Positions 31,032 to 42,693 of a DNA stretch of 64,000 nucleotides are shown piece after piece. This stretch comes from Entophlyctis helioformis (taxonomy: Eukaryota > Chytridiomycota > Chytridiomycetes > Chytridiales > Chytriomycetaceae), in assembly GCA_025526915.1 (NCBI GenBank), contig JAHLKH010000072.1:1-64000 (forward strand), given 5' to 3'. How positions within the stretch are numbered: the stretch's first letter is position 1; every line of letters starts with the position of its first letter. A model generated the notes under the pieces. That model saw nothing but the letters and a program-made list of their open reading frames with translations, was not told where the DNA came from and searched no databases. The position numbers were made by a program, and so were the translations under genes.

Positions 31032-32640
31032 TCAGGTTCTGTCAAATGGTGAGGGCCAGGATACAGATGGACCGGCATGCATACCTTCAGTTGCCTCTGC
31101 CTTGCGCTTCGTGCCACCACCACCACCACCACCACCACCGCCGCCACGATCCAGATTGTCAACATGATGTGCACCAGTCGGTTCGCGTGGGAGCTTGCTT
31201 GGATCAGTTGGCCGCGGCATGTTCCGAAAGTACACGTGGTCAAGCGCCTGTACATGCACATGTTCATTGTCAACACCAGCACGGTTGCCATGGCAAGAGA
31301 TGCATCGGTAGACCTGCCTGCTCAGCCGAGAGACGCTTCAATGGATCGTACACCATGATACGCTCCAGCAAATCCAGCGTGTCGCTGCTCGCGGCTGTAA
31401 ACAGCGTCGACGGCGGTGTCTTGGGATGCATCGCAAACTCGTGATAGTCCGGTAGCGATTTCAACCCCTGTCTCACCGTGTCAGACGGCATCTCCATGCA
31501 CATGTTGCTTGCACCAGCAACAGCGCCAGCATCAACACAGCCACCGACGTACCGGCCAGTCATCTTCCGTCGGTGTGCCCAGAGCGCGGAAGATGGTCTG
31601 CAACTGCCCGATATCCGTCTCGGCCGCAAAGTACGGCGTGCGCAGCATGAGCTCCGCAAAGATGCATCCGACAGACCACATGTCGACGCTCGGGCCGTAC
31701 TGCTTGGAGCCAAGCAGCAGTTCGGGCGGACGGTACCATCTCGTCACGACCTGCGACGTCATGGGCCGCGACGGGTCGCCAAAGTCGCGCGACAGACCGA
31801 AATCCGCGAGTTTGAGCTGGCCGTCTGCTGCAATGAGCAAGTTGTTGGGCTTGAGATCCTGTCCAGCTGCTGTGTGAGTTGGGCACGCACAGGTCGGCGA
31901 GGCGCATGCGATGGACACGTAGATACCCTGTGCAGCACGTGCGATCTGTGGCAGTGGTGCAGACCGCGCAGCATCATGAGCATCCACGACTTGATGTCGC
32001 CGCCACTGAACACAATGTTGCGGTTCTTGATGAGCATCTCGAGATCGGCATCGAGGAACTCGAGCACCAGACTCAGGTTGGTCTTGTGGGTGTACACATC
32101 AATGAGCTGTGATCGCCTGGCGTGTCAGTCGCGGCTGGTGCGAGGCCCGCTCGCAGGCCGTGGCGATGGCAGCGGCGATGGCAGCGGCGACATGTACACA
32201 AGCAGACCTCGACAATGTTTGGGTGCCGCAGCTCCTTGAGGTACTTGATTTCACGCACGGCCGACATGTCCAGCCCGTCCTTGAACTGCCCGACCTTGAT
32301 CTTCTTGATGGCCACCTTGCGGCCCTTGCGCTGCTTTGCTGCGTGCCGTCTGCGTCAGTCTGCTGCTGGCACTCGACAGCTCTCGACAGCACTCGACAGC
32401 GCTCGACTGGCAGCACTCGGCCGCTGCCGCCCAGTCCATTGTCAACGCACCGTCTGCTTTGGATGCTGCTGCTGCTGACAACGCCGATATGGAAAAGGCC
32501 GATACTGGTGCGGCGGGCTTGGGCTCCTTGTCGCTCTCGCTCTCGACGGGCACTGCCCACCCCTGGTACACCACGGCATATGTACCCTCGCCGACCTTGC
32601 GCTCCTTCTCGTAGTGCGAGTACCGTGGCGACCCTGTCAT
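31032..32640 (-). CDS. Cyclin-dependent kinase 7 (TFIIH kinase, Kin28-like)
   Basis: The kinase of TFIIH/CAK, phosphorylating the RNA polymerase II tail. It starts at 32640 ([26 protein letters not shown]). An intron of ~240 nt then restores [17 protein letters not shown]. Other marks: [33 protein letters not shown] (split by an intron), [45 protein letters not shown] and GTPTEDDWP. The last intron, 31248-31317, begins GC (GCAGGT...CAG); GT use there would create a stop, whereas GC gives [17 protein letters not shown] as in CDK7. The C-terminus has a Gly11 run and KRK, a possible nuclear signal. Frames otherwise intact. Confidence 0.9.
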
Positions 32641-33063
32641 GGCAAGATCTCGATGAGTGTCGTGTTGCAAGTCAACTTTCCGCGTTCAGTTCATTCGACA
32701 CAATTATAGCTGCCCTATAAGGCGTGCAAGGTCGCTGCAAGGTCCGTGCCAAGTCCGTGGCAAGCCGTCACGAACGCCCAACAGAATACAAGATCCGCCA
32801 GTTTCCAGTCCAAGACCCAGCTGCTGGCCACCGCTTGATCGCATGGCTGCAGGATCGACATCTGTTGCTGTCGCAGGATCAAACACCTGGAACCCGTCTT
32901 CGTCCACCGGCTCCCCGTCCCCTCCTCGTCAGCGTCGCCATCGACGGCTTCCATCTGCACATCATCAGACTCGGGGATGGGATTGGGCGGGTTCACTGGC
33001 GCGCGAGTCTTGCCCTTGTCAATCAGCAGCGGCGTAGGCGGCGGCACCTCGGATCCTCTTCGA
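32641..33063. other. Intergenic, possibly holding more 3' exons of the next minus-strand gene
   Basis: On the minus strand, open stretches such as SDDVQMEAVDGDADEEG and DEDGFQVFDPATATD look coding-like and acidic, but lie in different frames and match no family I know. They may be extra C-terminal exons of the membrane protein ending at 33064, or chance. The CDK7 promoter must also lie here. Confidence 0.35.
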
Positions 33064-33709
33064 TCAAGACAGTCTCCCCCTCTTCCCCATCCCATCCTTT
33101 AGATCAACTCCCGCGTCGGTCTCAGTCTCGGGCTCGTAGCCCCATCCTTCGCCTTTCTCCAGATCGCCCCCGCGGCTTGCCGTGATGCCCGTGATGCCGT
33201 CTTCTCCAAAGAACACGGGCCAGAAGGGCGGTGGGTTGTCGCGCTCAGGGTCGAGCTCGGCAGGCAGCATGTCAAACTCTTCTTTAGATTCGGGAACGTC
33301 GAGTGCTGGGGCGGCAGCGGGTTTGGCGGCGTCTTTGGTCACAGCCTCGAGCGTCGGCCGCATGGCTCGGAGAGTCGAGAAGAGGAGGGCGGCACCGACA
33401 GCCATGCCTGCTGCGCCTGCAATATAGATGCCCAGACGCTCGGACGAGATGGATGTGGATGCTGTGTTGGTGGCGCTGGATGCGGTGGGATCGGACGTGG
33501 CAGTGTCGGTCGGGGACAGAGACGAGAGGCCATTGTTGGCGTCGGCTGGTATGGGCAATGCCTGTGAAAAGAGTCAGCACGCAGGCTCGCGACAAGACGC
33601 GACGCGACAAGAGCGGCATTGCTGCGCACGTGTATCTCACCTGCGCAAGATGGTGCGCAGCACTGATGGCCAGATACAACGCCAGCTGGAATGCAAGTGA
33701 CACGGCCAT
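33064..33709 (-). CDS. Small membrane protein, unknown
   Basis: Not recognised. Exon 1 starts at 33709 and encodes a hydrophobic leader (MAVSLAFQLALYLAISAAHHLAQ), which could be a signal peptide or membrane segment. A 79-nt intron (33562-33640, GTGAGA...CACAG) leads to a Ser/Thr-rich stretch, a transmembrane helix (GIYIAGAAGMAVGAALLFSTL) and an acidic/Pro-rich C-terminus with PPPFWPVFFGEDGITGI. About 187 residues as drawn; the stop at 33064 may be replaced by further splicing. The WPVFFGEDG patch may help to find orthologues. Confidence 0.55.
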
Positions 33710-33836
33710 CACACACGGGGTTGTTTTTATCGCAGTGTTTTGGGGGAGAGTGGACAGAATGCTTTTGGGCAAGTGAAAGTGCTTCAGACGACCGCAAATG
33801 ACATCACAGCCCAATCAGTTTATTGTTCAGAAACAA

Positions 33837-35602
33837 TCACAGATGAGATTTCGGGGTGTCAAGCGTGCCTTGGATCGTCTGGCGAACACCAACAAGGCCC
33901 GTGCGCACAAGCACACAGCGCTGCGGAAGCCCATCAAGCTCAACCAGCGCGCGAGGAGCAATATCGCCAAACACGACCGGCTGGAAACCACGCGCCTTGG
34001 ATGCCTCGGGCACCGATTCGTTGATGGCAGACAGTACGGCTTCGGGGAACTTGCCTGGGCTGGCTGTGCCCAGACACACCGTCTGCACAGGCGGATTGTC
34101 GCCGCTCGACTTGAGAAGACGCTCGGCAGCCACGACGCCGACAGCCGTGTGTGGATCAAGCACATATGGCGTCTGGCCCGCCTGGAACGGCACATGGTAG
34201 TATCGCTGGATAGCGGCTGCAACACTCGCGTCATCGACACGATCAGAGGCAAAGATGGACCGCGCAGCAGCAAGAACACTGGGCGGCACTGAGAATCCGC
34301 CGGCCGTCTTGACCTGGTCCATGTAGCTCTTGACCGTGCTGCACGAGGCAGCCACGCGCTTCGGGTCGGCGCACAGAGACCGTAGGTTGTCGCCAGAGAG
34401 CGGATCCGCGGCCGCATTGAACGACGGCGAGAGCGAGACGCCGACAAGGTACCACAGGAGCCGCTCAAAGTTGGAGCTGACAAGAATGTCCATGGCGGGC
34501 GAGAGTGTCTGCTTGACGGGATCGACGCCTGCCTTGGTGTCCTCGGGCTTGGTGTACCGGCCCGTCTGCAAGAACCGGTGCAGGATGTCGTTCTCGTTGG
34601 TTGCGACCACAAATCGGTGGACAGGGAGGCCCATGGCGCGCGCATAGAAGCCAGCAAGCACATCGCCAAAGTTGCCCGTGGGCACACTGAACTGTACGCG
34701 GGTGGCGCGCGCGCGCTGCACGACGGATGCCGGATGGTCGGTGCCCGGCGGCGAGGAGCCGCGCGGAGGCAGAACGCCCATCTGGCGCAGCACGGCGTAG
34801 TACGCGTAAAAGTAGTAGGTGGTCTGCGCGAGGATGCGAGCCCAGTTGATCGAGTTGATGGCAGCAAGCGAGTAGCGCGACCGGAACTCTTCGTCACCAA
34901 ACAGCGCCTTGACCATGTCCTGGCAGTCGTCAAACGATCCGTGGACGGCGATGTTGTGCACGTTGGCGTCGAGGACGACGTCATCTGGGACTCCTGCACG
35001 GGCGAGATGCGCTTGTGCGGGTGCAGGATAAACACCTGGATGTCGGGCTTGCCGCGCAGGCCGTAGATGGCCGCGCCGCCCGTGTCGCCGCTGGTCGCAC
35101 CCACGACCGTGATGGCGTGGCGCTTGCCGCCGTGCTGCTGGACGGCCGCCGCGGCGTTGCGCCGGCGCAGGAAGAAATCGAACAGGTTGCCGAGGAACTG
35201 CAGGGCGACGTCCTTGAAGGCGTGGGTGGGTCCGTGGAAGAGCTCGAGGACCCAGAGCGGCGGCGCCGAGGCATCCGCGGCACCAGTGGCATGCGGCAGC
35301 CGCACGACGGGCGTGACGTCTGCGTGCGAGAAGGCGCCAAAGGAGCGGTCGACGATGCCGTGCAGGGCGGCGTCGGGCACGGCGTCGGTGTCGATGTACA
35401 GCCGGAAGATGCGCTTGGCGAGGTCGGCAAACGACGCATCCGTCCAGGCGGGCGAGGCCAGCAGCGCACGCGGGTCGAGGGCGGGCACGCTCACGGGCAC
35501 AAACAGCCCGCCGTCGGGCGCCAGGCCCTGCAGCACGGCGTCCTCGAGCGTCCACGTCCTGCTGCCGTCGGCGTCGCCGGCTCGAGTCGATCGATAGAGC
35601 AT
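33837..35602 (-). CDS. Threonine synthase, with one frame break
   Basis: The last step of threonine synthesis, converting O-phosphohomoserine to threonine with PLP. It starts at 35602 (MLYRSTRAGDADGSRTWTLEDAVLQGLAPDGGLF). The PLP lysine block LELFHGPTHAFKDVALQFLGN and phosphate loop VVGATSGDTGGAAIYGL follow. The C-terminal half has NSINWARILAQTTYYFYAY, FSVPTGNFGDVLAGFYARAMGLP and NENDILHRFL. The two halves are in different frames: near 34975-34985 the conserved block SPVQESQMT-VLDANVHN lacks one base. No intron fits, because conservation is continuous. Total is about 588 residues, a fungal-type length. Either a consensus error or a recent inactivation; the rest shows no decay. Confidence 0.88.
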
Positions 35603-35668
35603 TAAGGCAGATGGTGGCAGATGGTGACAGATGCTGAGGGGTAGGCAATCGCACGTGCGTTGCCGGGT

Positions 35669-38600
35669 TTATTTGGAATGCTCCATCGCAAACACGCCAT
35701 CGTGCTCGTCGGCCGCCAAGGCCTGGTCGTCGTCGTCCCCACCGCCGCCATCGTCGTCTGCCTGATCGTCCTCGTGTCCATCCCCGTCGCTGGCCGCCAG
35801 ATCTCCAACAACATCCTCGGCCTCTTCATCCAGCTCGCCCTCGGGAATCCTGCCGTCTCCTTGATGCTGCATCTGATGTTGCGCCTGCTGCTGTGACTGC
35901 GCCTTGGAGTCCGTCTGACTCCACGACGATGGTCCCTCAAACAGTGCCTTTTTCGCACTGTCCCAAGCTGATCCAAGCAAGGATGATGGCGTTGATGTGG
36001 ACAGTGCCGACGACGCCGACGTTGCCGCATAGTTGCCTGCTGATCGATGTCCGCCTCCTCCGACCGATGGAATGGACTGCGAGGATGTAATGACGTGGTA
36101 TCCTTCCTCGTCCACAAAGAATGCATCTGCGATCATCATCAATCGGTCAGTCGGTCAGTCAGCCCATTCAGTTCATACAGAGCTGAAACAAAAGCTTACC
36201 AAGAAGCGACTGCTGTCCGACTGGCATATCGAGCCCATCGCCCATGGCAGATAAGATGCCTTCCTCAAGATCCGTGTCATTTCCGCTGACACCGCCATCG
36301 ACTCGTGGAAACAGCCCCTTGCGCTCGCCATACGGTGTCGGTGTGTACGGCACAATCGCGATCGTGACAGTCGGTGGGAGGTCAGAGAAGCTTGGACGCG
36401 GCTTCAGCAGGCCCGGTCGTTGTGGCGTCGACGTGCCACTGGCAGTGCTGCTGCGGCTGCTGTCTGCATTTCGCGCCGGTGACGAATGTAAAGGCGACTC
36501 ATGTCCTGCAGGTGTGTCCTTGTTGGCGTTGGGGTCCATGAGGGCAACAAGCGACCGCGTCGCTTGGTCTGTCTGGTACACCTGCATCGTGCACTGTCTG
36601 TCCATCCAGAGCGGGATCCGCAAGTCGCTGCATGTCGTCGTCTCGATCTCGGACGGCCATAGTCTGGCGGCCGCTGCTGTCCATGCAGCTGGTGCTGAGC
36701 CTCCTGCCGCCGTTGCCGCCATGGCTGCCGAGGATCGGTATTGATACAGGTCCTCCCGTGCCCCTCCGAGAATGAGATCTTGGGCAAGACACTCGCGCCA
36801 GTGGTGGTCGCGTTGAAGGCTGGACTGCGAGACAGGGACCATGAGGATGCGGTACTCGATCCGCCGTCCGCCAAGAGCACGCGTGTACGTGGTTTTGGGG
36901 AACTTGGACAGCAGCTGCATCATTGCCGGCGTTAAGGCTGCGAGGCCAGACCCAGTCGATCCGCCCGTGCCAGACCCTCCACCAGAGGCGGATGCGCGTC
37001 GAGTGTCTTCTTCAACGGGAACGAGGTCGATCCAGTACATGGACAGCTTGCCTGCAGGATCCCAGACAAGCAGGCGCTGTCGCTCGATGGGAAGTGGCGG
37101 ATGATCCGTTGGGCTGGAGCCAGCAGAGCTGATCGGTGCGCTGCCATACTCGGTCGACAGAAACGCTGCAATGCGGCCGTTGTGCAGATCTGTCCGTCCA
37201 AGCCCAAGCAGCCCGCCATGGCCAGCCGCACCAGCTGCCAACACCGATTCTCCATCGTCATCATCGCCGCCGTCCATAAACGCATGAGTAGCCGAGCCGC
37301 CAGCAGACGTTGTCGATGTTGCCGACGTTGCAGACGAGCCCGCGTCTCCAGTAAACATCCGCTTGACCACATCAATCGACGTGCGAGCATTAAGTCGCGC
37401 AATTGGTGCCAGCTTCTTGACGCGGGATGCTGTCGCTGGCCCGTGGCCTGCTGCTCCAAACCCAAGAATGCTGCTGTTGCCAGAGACCGACCGAGCGCGA
37501 TACCGGCCAGCGTCTGGTGCTGCCGCCGATGTGGACGCTGGCCGGCCGCGCGCATTGCCGATCGCATTCGACAGATTTGAGCTGCGATTGCCCTGATCAC
37601 CAGCAGCCTTGGATCCAGAGAAATCGGTATGGAAGACGTGCGTGGTGCCGCTTGCTGTGGACACAGAGAGCCACCTGCCGTCCAGACTGAGACTGAGGTC
37701 CTGGATGACCGCCGTTGTGTACCCGCGCTCGCAGCGGAAGATGCATTGAGGGATTCCTGCCGCTGGCGGCCGGCCTGATCCTGAGCTACTCGCTCTGCCA
37801 GATCCGGCGGCCATGGACAATGTGCTACCGGACGTGCCCGCACCATTTCCAGAATGAGTGCCAGATGCAGCGCCATTCGAAGCACTGCTGTTGCTGCCCC
37901 GCGAGTTGCCTTGCCGTGCGCGACTGAAGAGGCCGGTCAAGTCCCATCCATACACGGTTGTGCCTTCGACAGATGCGGTGAACATGCGCGTCTCGGACGG
38001 ATCAAAGCGTATGATGCCAACAGGGTTGGAATGCGGCTTGAACAGGCCGCGGATGGACAGTGGATCGCTGGGGCCGCCAGAATAGGACAGCGCCATGGAG
38101 GGAGGTCGCCAGGAAGCAGCCGCGTTGGCGACAAGGTCGGCGATGATTGAGTGGGAGAAAACGACGCGTATGCTGGCAAGTTGCGCAAGACGACCACGCC
38201 ATCCTGCGGCTCCCGTTTGCGCTCCTTCTTTTGGTCGAACCCGCCAGCGCCGATGCAGGTGATGATCCCAAGCGAGTGCTTGTTGCGCTGGATGGAGCGT
38301 CTGTGGCACCATGCAGATCCGTGGCAGATGTTGTGGGCGACAGTCCAGTTGTTGCTGGTAACGGCCCAGTCGCTGCTGCTGCTGCTGTTGAGCCAGATGC
38401 TGCTGAAGAAGCAAAGTAGTTGCTGATGGCGTGGTATCCATATTCGCCAATAACCTTGACGCCGCTGGCGATTTCTTTGGCGACTTTTGTGGCGACCTCG
38501 CCAGCGGCCTGAGCGCCAGCAGCGGTTGCGTTCAACGCAGCACGTCCATCGCCCGTCATGGCAGGCATGCTGACATGGCTAAACTCATCTGCAGGATCGG

Positions 38601-39969
38601 CACTGTGGTAGCCATGGCCACTGATGGATGCATGGCGTTGCGGCTGGGGCACGGGCGGGATGTATGGTGTCGTGGTGGTGTATGCAATCAGGCGCGTTGA
38701 TTGGTCGAACACGGGCAGATCCCGCAACGGCGATGCATGGACATCTGCAAAGTCTGCGAGCATGCTGAAATCCAGCAGAGAGAAGAGCCGAATGGATGTG
38801 CCCAGGTTCTACCATGCGGCAGTGTTAGACGGCATGCAGACCAAAGCACGGCAGCAAAAGAAGCTCACGAAAGAAACAATGGTGCCGTTGGTGTTGATGC
38901 GCATGTCGTCCACTGTGCCACTGCCGAGATCGATCGAGTGCACAATCTGCTTTGTGGCAAGCGACAGGAAATGGGCCGTTGTGCACGAGCGGCCACGTCC
39001 GTCCGATGCTGGGTCAGAGGCGACCGAGACGAGCGACGGCGACGCGGATGCAGCGGGGGCTGGCTGGCCAGCCGTTGTTTCCCTGCCAGACGGACCCAGT
39101 CGGCAGTGAGTGCGGATGCGATTGCCAGGGCGGGTGGGCGTGCAATCTTACAGAAAGGATATCAGGGGGCGCTGTGCCTTGAAGGGATCGGAAGCTCCGC
39201 CGTGGCCCAGCGAACGCGGCGGTGTGGGAGCGACCTGTGCGTGAGAGCACGCATGGGATGGTGTGAGCAAGCGTTGGCGTGGGCGTGGGCATCGGCGCAG
39301 GCAATCGGCAGACACGCAAGCCGCACCTGCATGGCCGCCACTCTGCCGCGGCCCGCACGCAGCGACAGCAGCTCGGTGGCCAAGTCGTGGTCGCTCACGT
39401 CCCACACCTGCAGCCCGTGGTCGTATCCGAGCAGCAGCAGCAGGCGGCTCGACGGCGGCGACGGCGACGGCGAGCACGCAGCCCCTGCCCAGTCCACCCA
39501 CTGGAACCGGGCGGCCACCACCTCCTCTCGCCCCTGTGCTGCTGCTGCTGCTCCTGCAGCATCGCCGTCTGCACCCGTGCCACTGCCCGGCCCTGGGCCG
39601 CCGTGGGTTGAATGCAGCTGCTGGTGGTGGTGGTGGTGGCTCAGCGACGGCTGCGCGCCAGAGACCGAGCTGGATGCAGACGACGCAGCGTGTGCCAGGG
39701 ACGAGGCGATGCCCGACAGCCCCGAGAAGATGGCCGACAGCGTGGACGGCGGTCTGTGCAGGCACCGCACGCTGGTGGGTCAGTGGCTGGCTCTGGCTGG
39801 CTCCGGCTGCCTTCTCGAGCGTGACTCACGTGATGGTGGAGTGCGGCACCCGGCGGCCGGACGGGTGGACGTCGCCAGCGGGCAGCGACGTGCTGCCGCC
39901 TGCGAGCCCTGCTGCCTGCAGAGCGTCTGGCTGCGGTCGTTGTCGTGCCGCCTGCTTGTTGGTGGCCAT
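35669..39969 (-). CDS. BCAS3-like WD40 protein
   Basis: Animal BCAS3 binds phosphoinositides and works with C16orf70 at the phagophore. The start is 39969 (MATNKQAARQRP); a first intron joins HSTIT to PPSTLSAIFSGLSGIASSL. Family marks: EEVVAARFQWVDW, RLLLLLGYDHGLQVWDV, VHSIDLGSGTVDDMRINTNG, RLIAYTTTTPYIP, SNPVGIIRFDPSETRMFTASVEG, TVYGWDL, VIQDLSLSLDGRWLSVSTASGTTHVFHTD and KTTYTRALGGRRIEYRILMVPVS. Long Ser/Gly/Thr-rich inserts make it larger than usual. The stop at 36168 is intronic: a GTAAGC...GCAG intron leads to DAFFVDEEGYHVITSSQS and an acidic tail ending MEHSK at 35669. The 3' end is 66 bp from the threonine synthase start. Confidence 0.85.
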
Positions 39970-40184
39970 GGCTTGCTGGCTTGCTGGCTTGCTTGGGTCT
40001 GGCTGGTGTGGTTGCTGGTTGCTTGCTGGATACTTGCTTGCTTGCTTGAGTCTGGGTGTGCACTCGGTCGGAGTTTATTGGGAAAGCCAAACGGCACGAT
40101 CGGCATTCGACTCGGCCTCCCGCGCTCGCCTGCCCACCACTGCACTGTAACGGGGACACGAGTGCCAAGATGGACGCGGGCCGC

Positions 40185-42394
40185 CTAAAACTGTCGCTTC
40201 GGCTTGAGCGCTTCGGGGAGCGTCGCCGGCAGAGACTCGACCCAGCCCTTCTTCTTGATCTCGCACAGATGCATCGCGACAACAAACTCGTCCGTGTCCA
40301 GGTAGCCGTCCTTGGTCCAGTCTGCAAGCCCCCAGATCTTGGCGAGCGTCGCCTTGTCCAGCCCCGTGGCCTCAAACTCGCCCTTGAGTGCCGGCCCTGC
40401 AATGCGGTCGCCGCCAGACCCAACAAGCGCACGGAACCGTTCAACGTACGATGCGCGCTTCTCAATCAGCTCGTAGTCGTACAGCTCCGACTCGGGCGGA
40501 CGGTCATTGGGGCTGGCTATTGCCTCGTCCGAAATGGCTTCGAATGGATTCTGGATGTGTGATGGCAGGATCTGCGGTGCTTCTGGAATCATGCTCATCA
40601 GACGCGGCAAATCGCTCGACAGCGCCTGGTCTCCCCATCCACCCATCCACACCCACCACACACACGCCGCGCCGCCACCGCCCATGTTAATCTCTGCTCG
40701 TGAAACCCACACTCATCAATCCCGACAGTCGAATCCAACTCACGTCCATCGCAAGCTGCATCATCTTCTTGTCGAGTTTGGGGAACTTGCTCAGCTTGAA
40801 GTCGGCCAGCTTCTGGCGGTACCTGTCGGGATCAGGGAAATCTCCAGGCGCCAGCTGGTGCACGCGCTGGATCTTTTGGAACTCGGCTTCGAGGTTGTTG
40901 ACAAGATCGGCCTGCTTGGTGCCCTTGCCGAAAAAGTTGGGCAGCTCGTGTCGGAGGTGCGCAATGATGAGCGAATGCACCTGTACAAGTCGAGCGCGTT
41001 TGACCATTTCGTTGATCTTGCGGATGGACGTGTTGCGTGGCAGGTTCTTGAGGTCCTTGAACAGGTCTTGCTTCTCGGCTGAAAGCAAAATCTCGCAGTC
41101 CTTGTACTGGAACGGCTGGTCCCAGAAGGACGAAATGTCTGCCAAGTGAGCATCACATGAGCCATACTGGTCGCTCGCTGCTTTCACAATTTCCGAGTCA
41201 TGTTCTTACAGACGCGGACGACCTCGGGTGTCTGCAGCACCTTGCCAAGCGACCACATAAGTGCGCCATATCTACGAAGCATTAAGCAGTCAGCACTAGA
41301 AGCATGACTGCAACTATGCCGTATCACTTACACGCGCATGAGTTGCTGCCCATTGACCGTGTCAGCCTTGTTGAGCACAACACGGATCTTGTCATCATGG
41401 CCACGCAGCGTCATGATGGCCTCCTTGAACTCGTCCGAGATGTCCAGCTTTTTGCATCAAAGAGCAGCAGGATCATGTCTGCACGCTGTGCGAACCATTC
41501 AATGACCTGCGAAAAGTCGTACGCACGGCCCAGGCGCTGCTTCTCGCCCGACAGGATGCCTGGCGTGTCAATGAGAATGATGTTGTCCAGGGCCGCCGCG
41601 GGCACCTGAGCCACTTGGAACTTGTTCAGGAAGGATACGCCAAACTTGCTCAGCGCCTTGTTGCATGGTTTGCAATGCAGTGTCAGATGGGCTTGGCCGC
41701 ACGATGAGAAGGTTGGGATTGCTGCCCAGCTTACCGTAAACGGCAGCTCGTTGTTGACTGCAGCCGCGTTTCCTGGAATGCTGCGCTCGGGCCCATCCAT
41801 AATGGCAATGAAGCGATCCGTCTGCAGATGCATCAATGTCAGATTGGCATGCATGTGCTGATGGGATTGCGAAACAAGGAAGTTGGGCAACGCACCGTCG
41901 GTTCAGGGCCAATGTGCGCGCCAGGGTATTCGCGGCCAAGCAGATGCTTGATGAATGTGGTTTTGCCTGTGCTCTCGCAGCCATCGCGAGCCGGATGTGA
42001 ATGACAGAGTACGAACAATGGCACGCGGCCGTGGCAAAGAGCTCACCGACACTGTACTGGCCCATGAGCAGAATCATGGGCTTGGCACCAACATCGGCAG
42101 CGGAAAGCGACTGGCTGTTGAGGAAGCTGGGGAACGAGTAGAGATCCTCGAGTGGCTTGATCTTGTTCTGCAGACAGACCGCCGCGGGAATCGTTGGAAC
42201 ATGGCCAGCGCGCCTGGTGTTCAGAAGTGGCAGCTGCGCAAAGACATCCGAGAAAGGGCAGCACTCACCATGTAGACATTCGTGAGCTCTGGAATGATAT
42301 TGACGGCCGGGGTCGCTGTTGGTGCCTTGCTTCGCGGCGGCAGCTCAGGGTTGCTTGCCTGCCCTTCTGCTTTACTGCTTGACAGTTTGCCCAT
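40185..42394 (-). CDS. EHD-family membrane-remodelling ATPase, with one homopolymer frame break
   Basis: A dynamin-like ATPase of endocytic recycling. It starts at 42394 ([12 protein letters not shown]). The P-loop [16 protein letters not shown] is split by an intron. Then come [63 protein letters not shown], helical-domain sequence ([23 protein letters not shown]) and a C-terminal EH domain ([23 protein letters not shown] with EF-hand [19 protein letters not shown]). About six introns. Between LLLFDAK and [15 protein letters not shown] one A is missing from an A-run (T5 on the plus strand at 41449-41453; six needed). Otherwise intact, so a consensus error is likely. Stop at 40185-40187. Confidence 0.9.
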
Positions 42395-42693
42395 CGTCGA
42401 CGATTCCTTTCAGAGCAAAGCGGGGCGACCTTCTACAGCGTGGAATGGAGGAGACGGCGACGGTTTGTTTTTAGATCACAATCAGGCCGCGCCAGCAATT
42501 TAGATGACGAAACTCCGCAAACAATCAGGATCATTTTGATCGCACAATGTGGCACATGAGTGATACAAGGATCTGGCCGAGTATGCCGACATGCAGGCGT
42601 GAGCACTCTCCCTTGGACCTGCATACAAAAGGGAGGTTGCTACCCGCTGTCCCCGTTGCCGAAAAAGCATCCCCACACGACACGACACGCGCC
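42395..42693. promoter_or_regulatory. Divergent promoter region, EHD gene and ricin-B/GH18 gene
   Basis: 299 bp between two divergent start codons. No clear TATA box. Nothing else recognised. Confidence 0.45.

Noticed and set aside
32300..32560. Extra 80-residue insertion in the CDK7 N-lobe (open in frame)
   Set aside because: Splicing from GTGGGC after VVYQ to an ACGCAG acceptor gives [18 protein letters not shown], the normal kinase N-lobe, so this is an intron that happens to be open.
33837..35654. Threonine synthase region as two separate genes in two frames
   Set aside because: The N- and C-terminal halves of one enzyme abut exactly at a conserved block; a one-base indel explains it better.
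36168..36190. Stop codon as the end of the BCAS3-like protein
   Set aside because: It lies just after a GTAAGC donor. Splicing to 36130 joins SLL to DAFFVDEEGYHVI and a long acidic exon.
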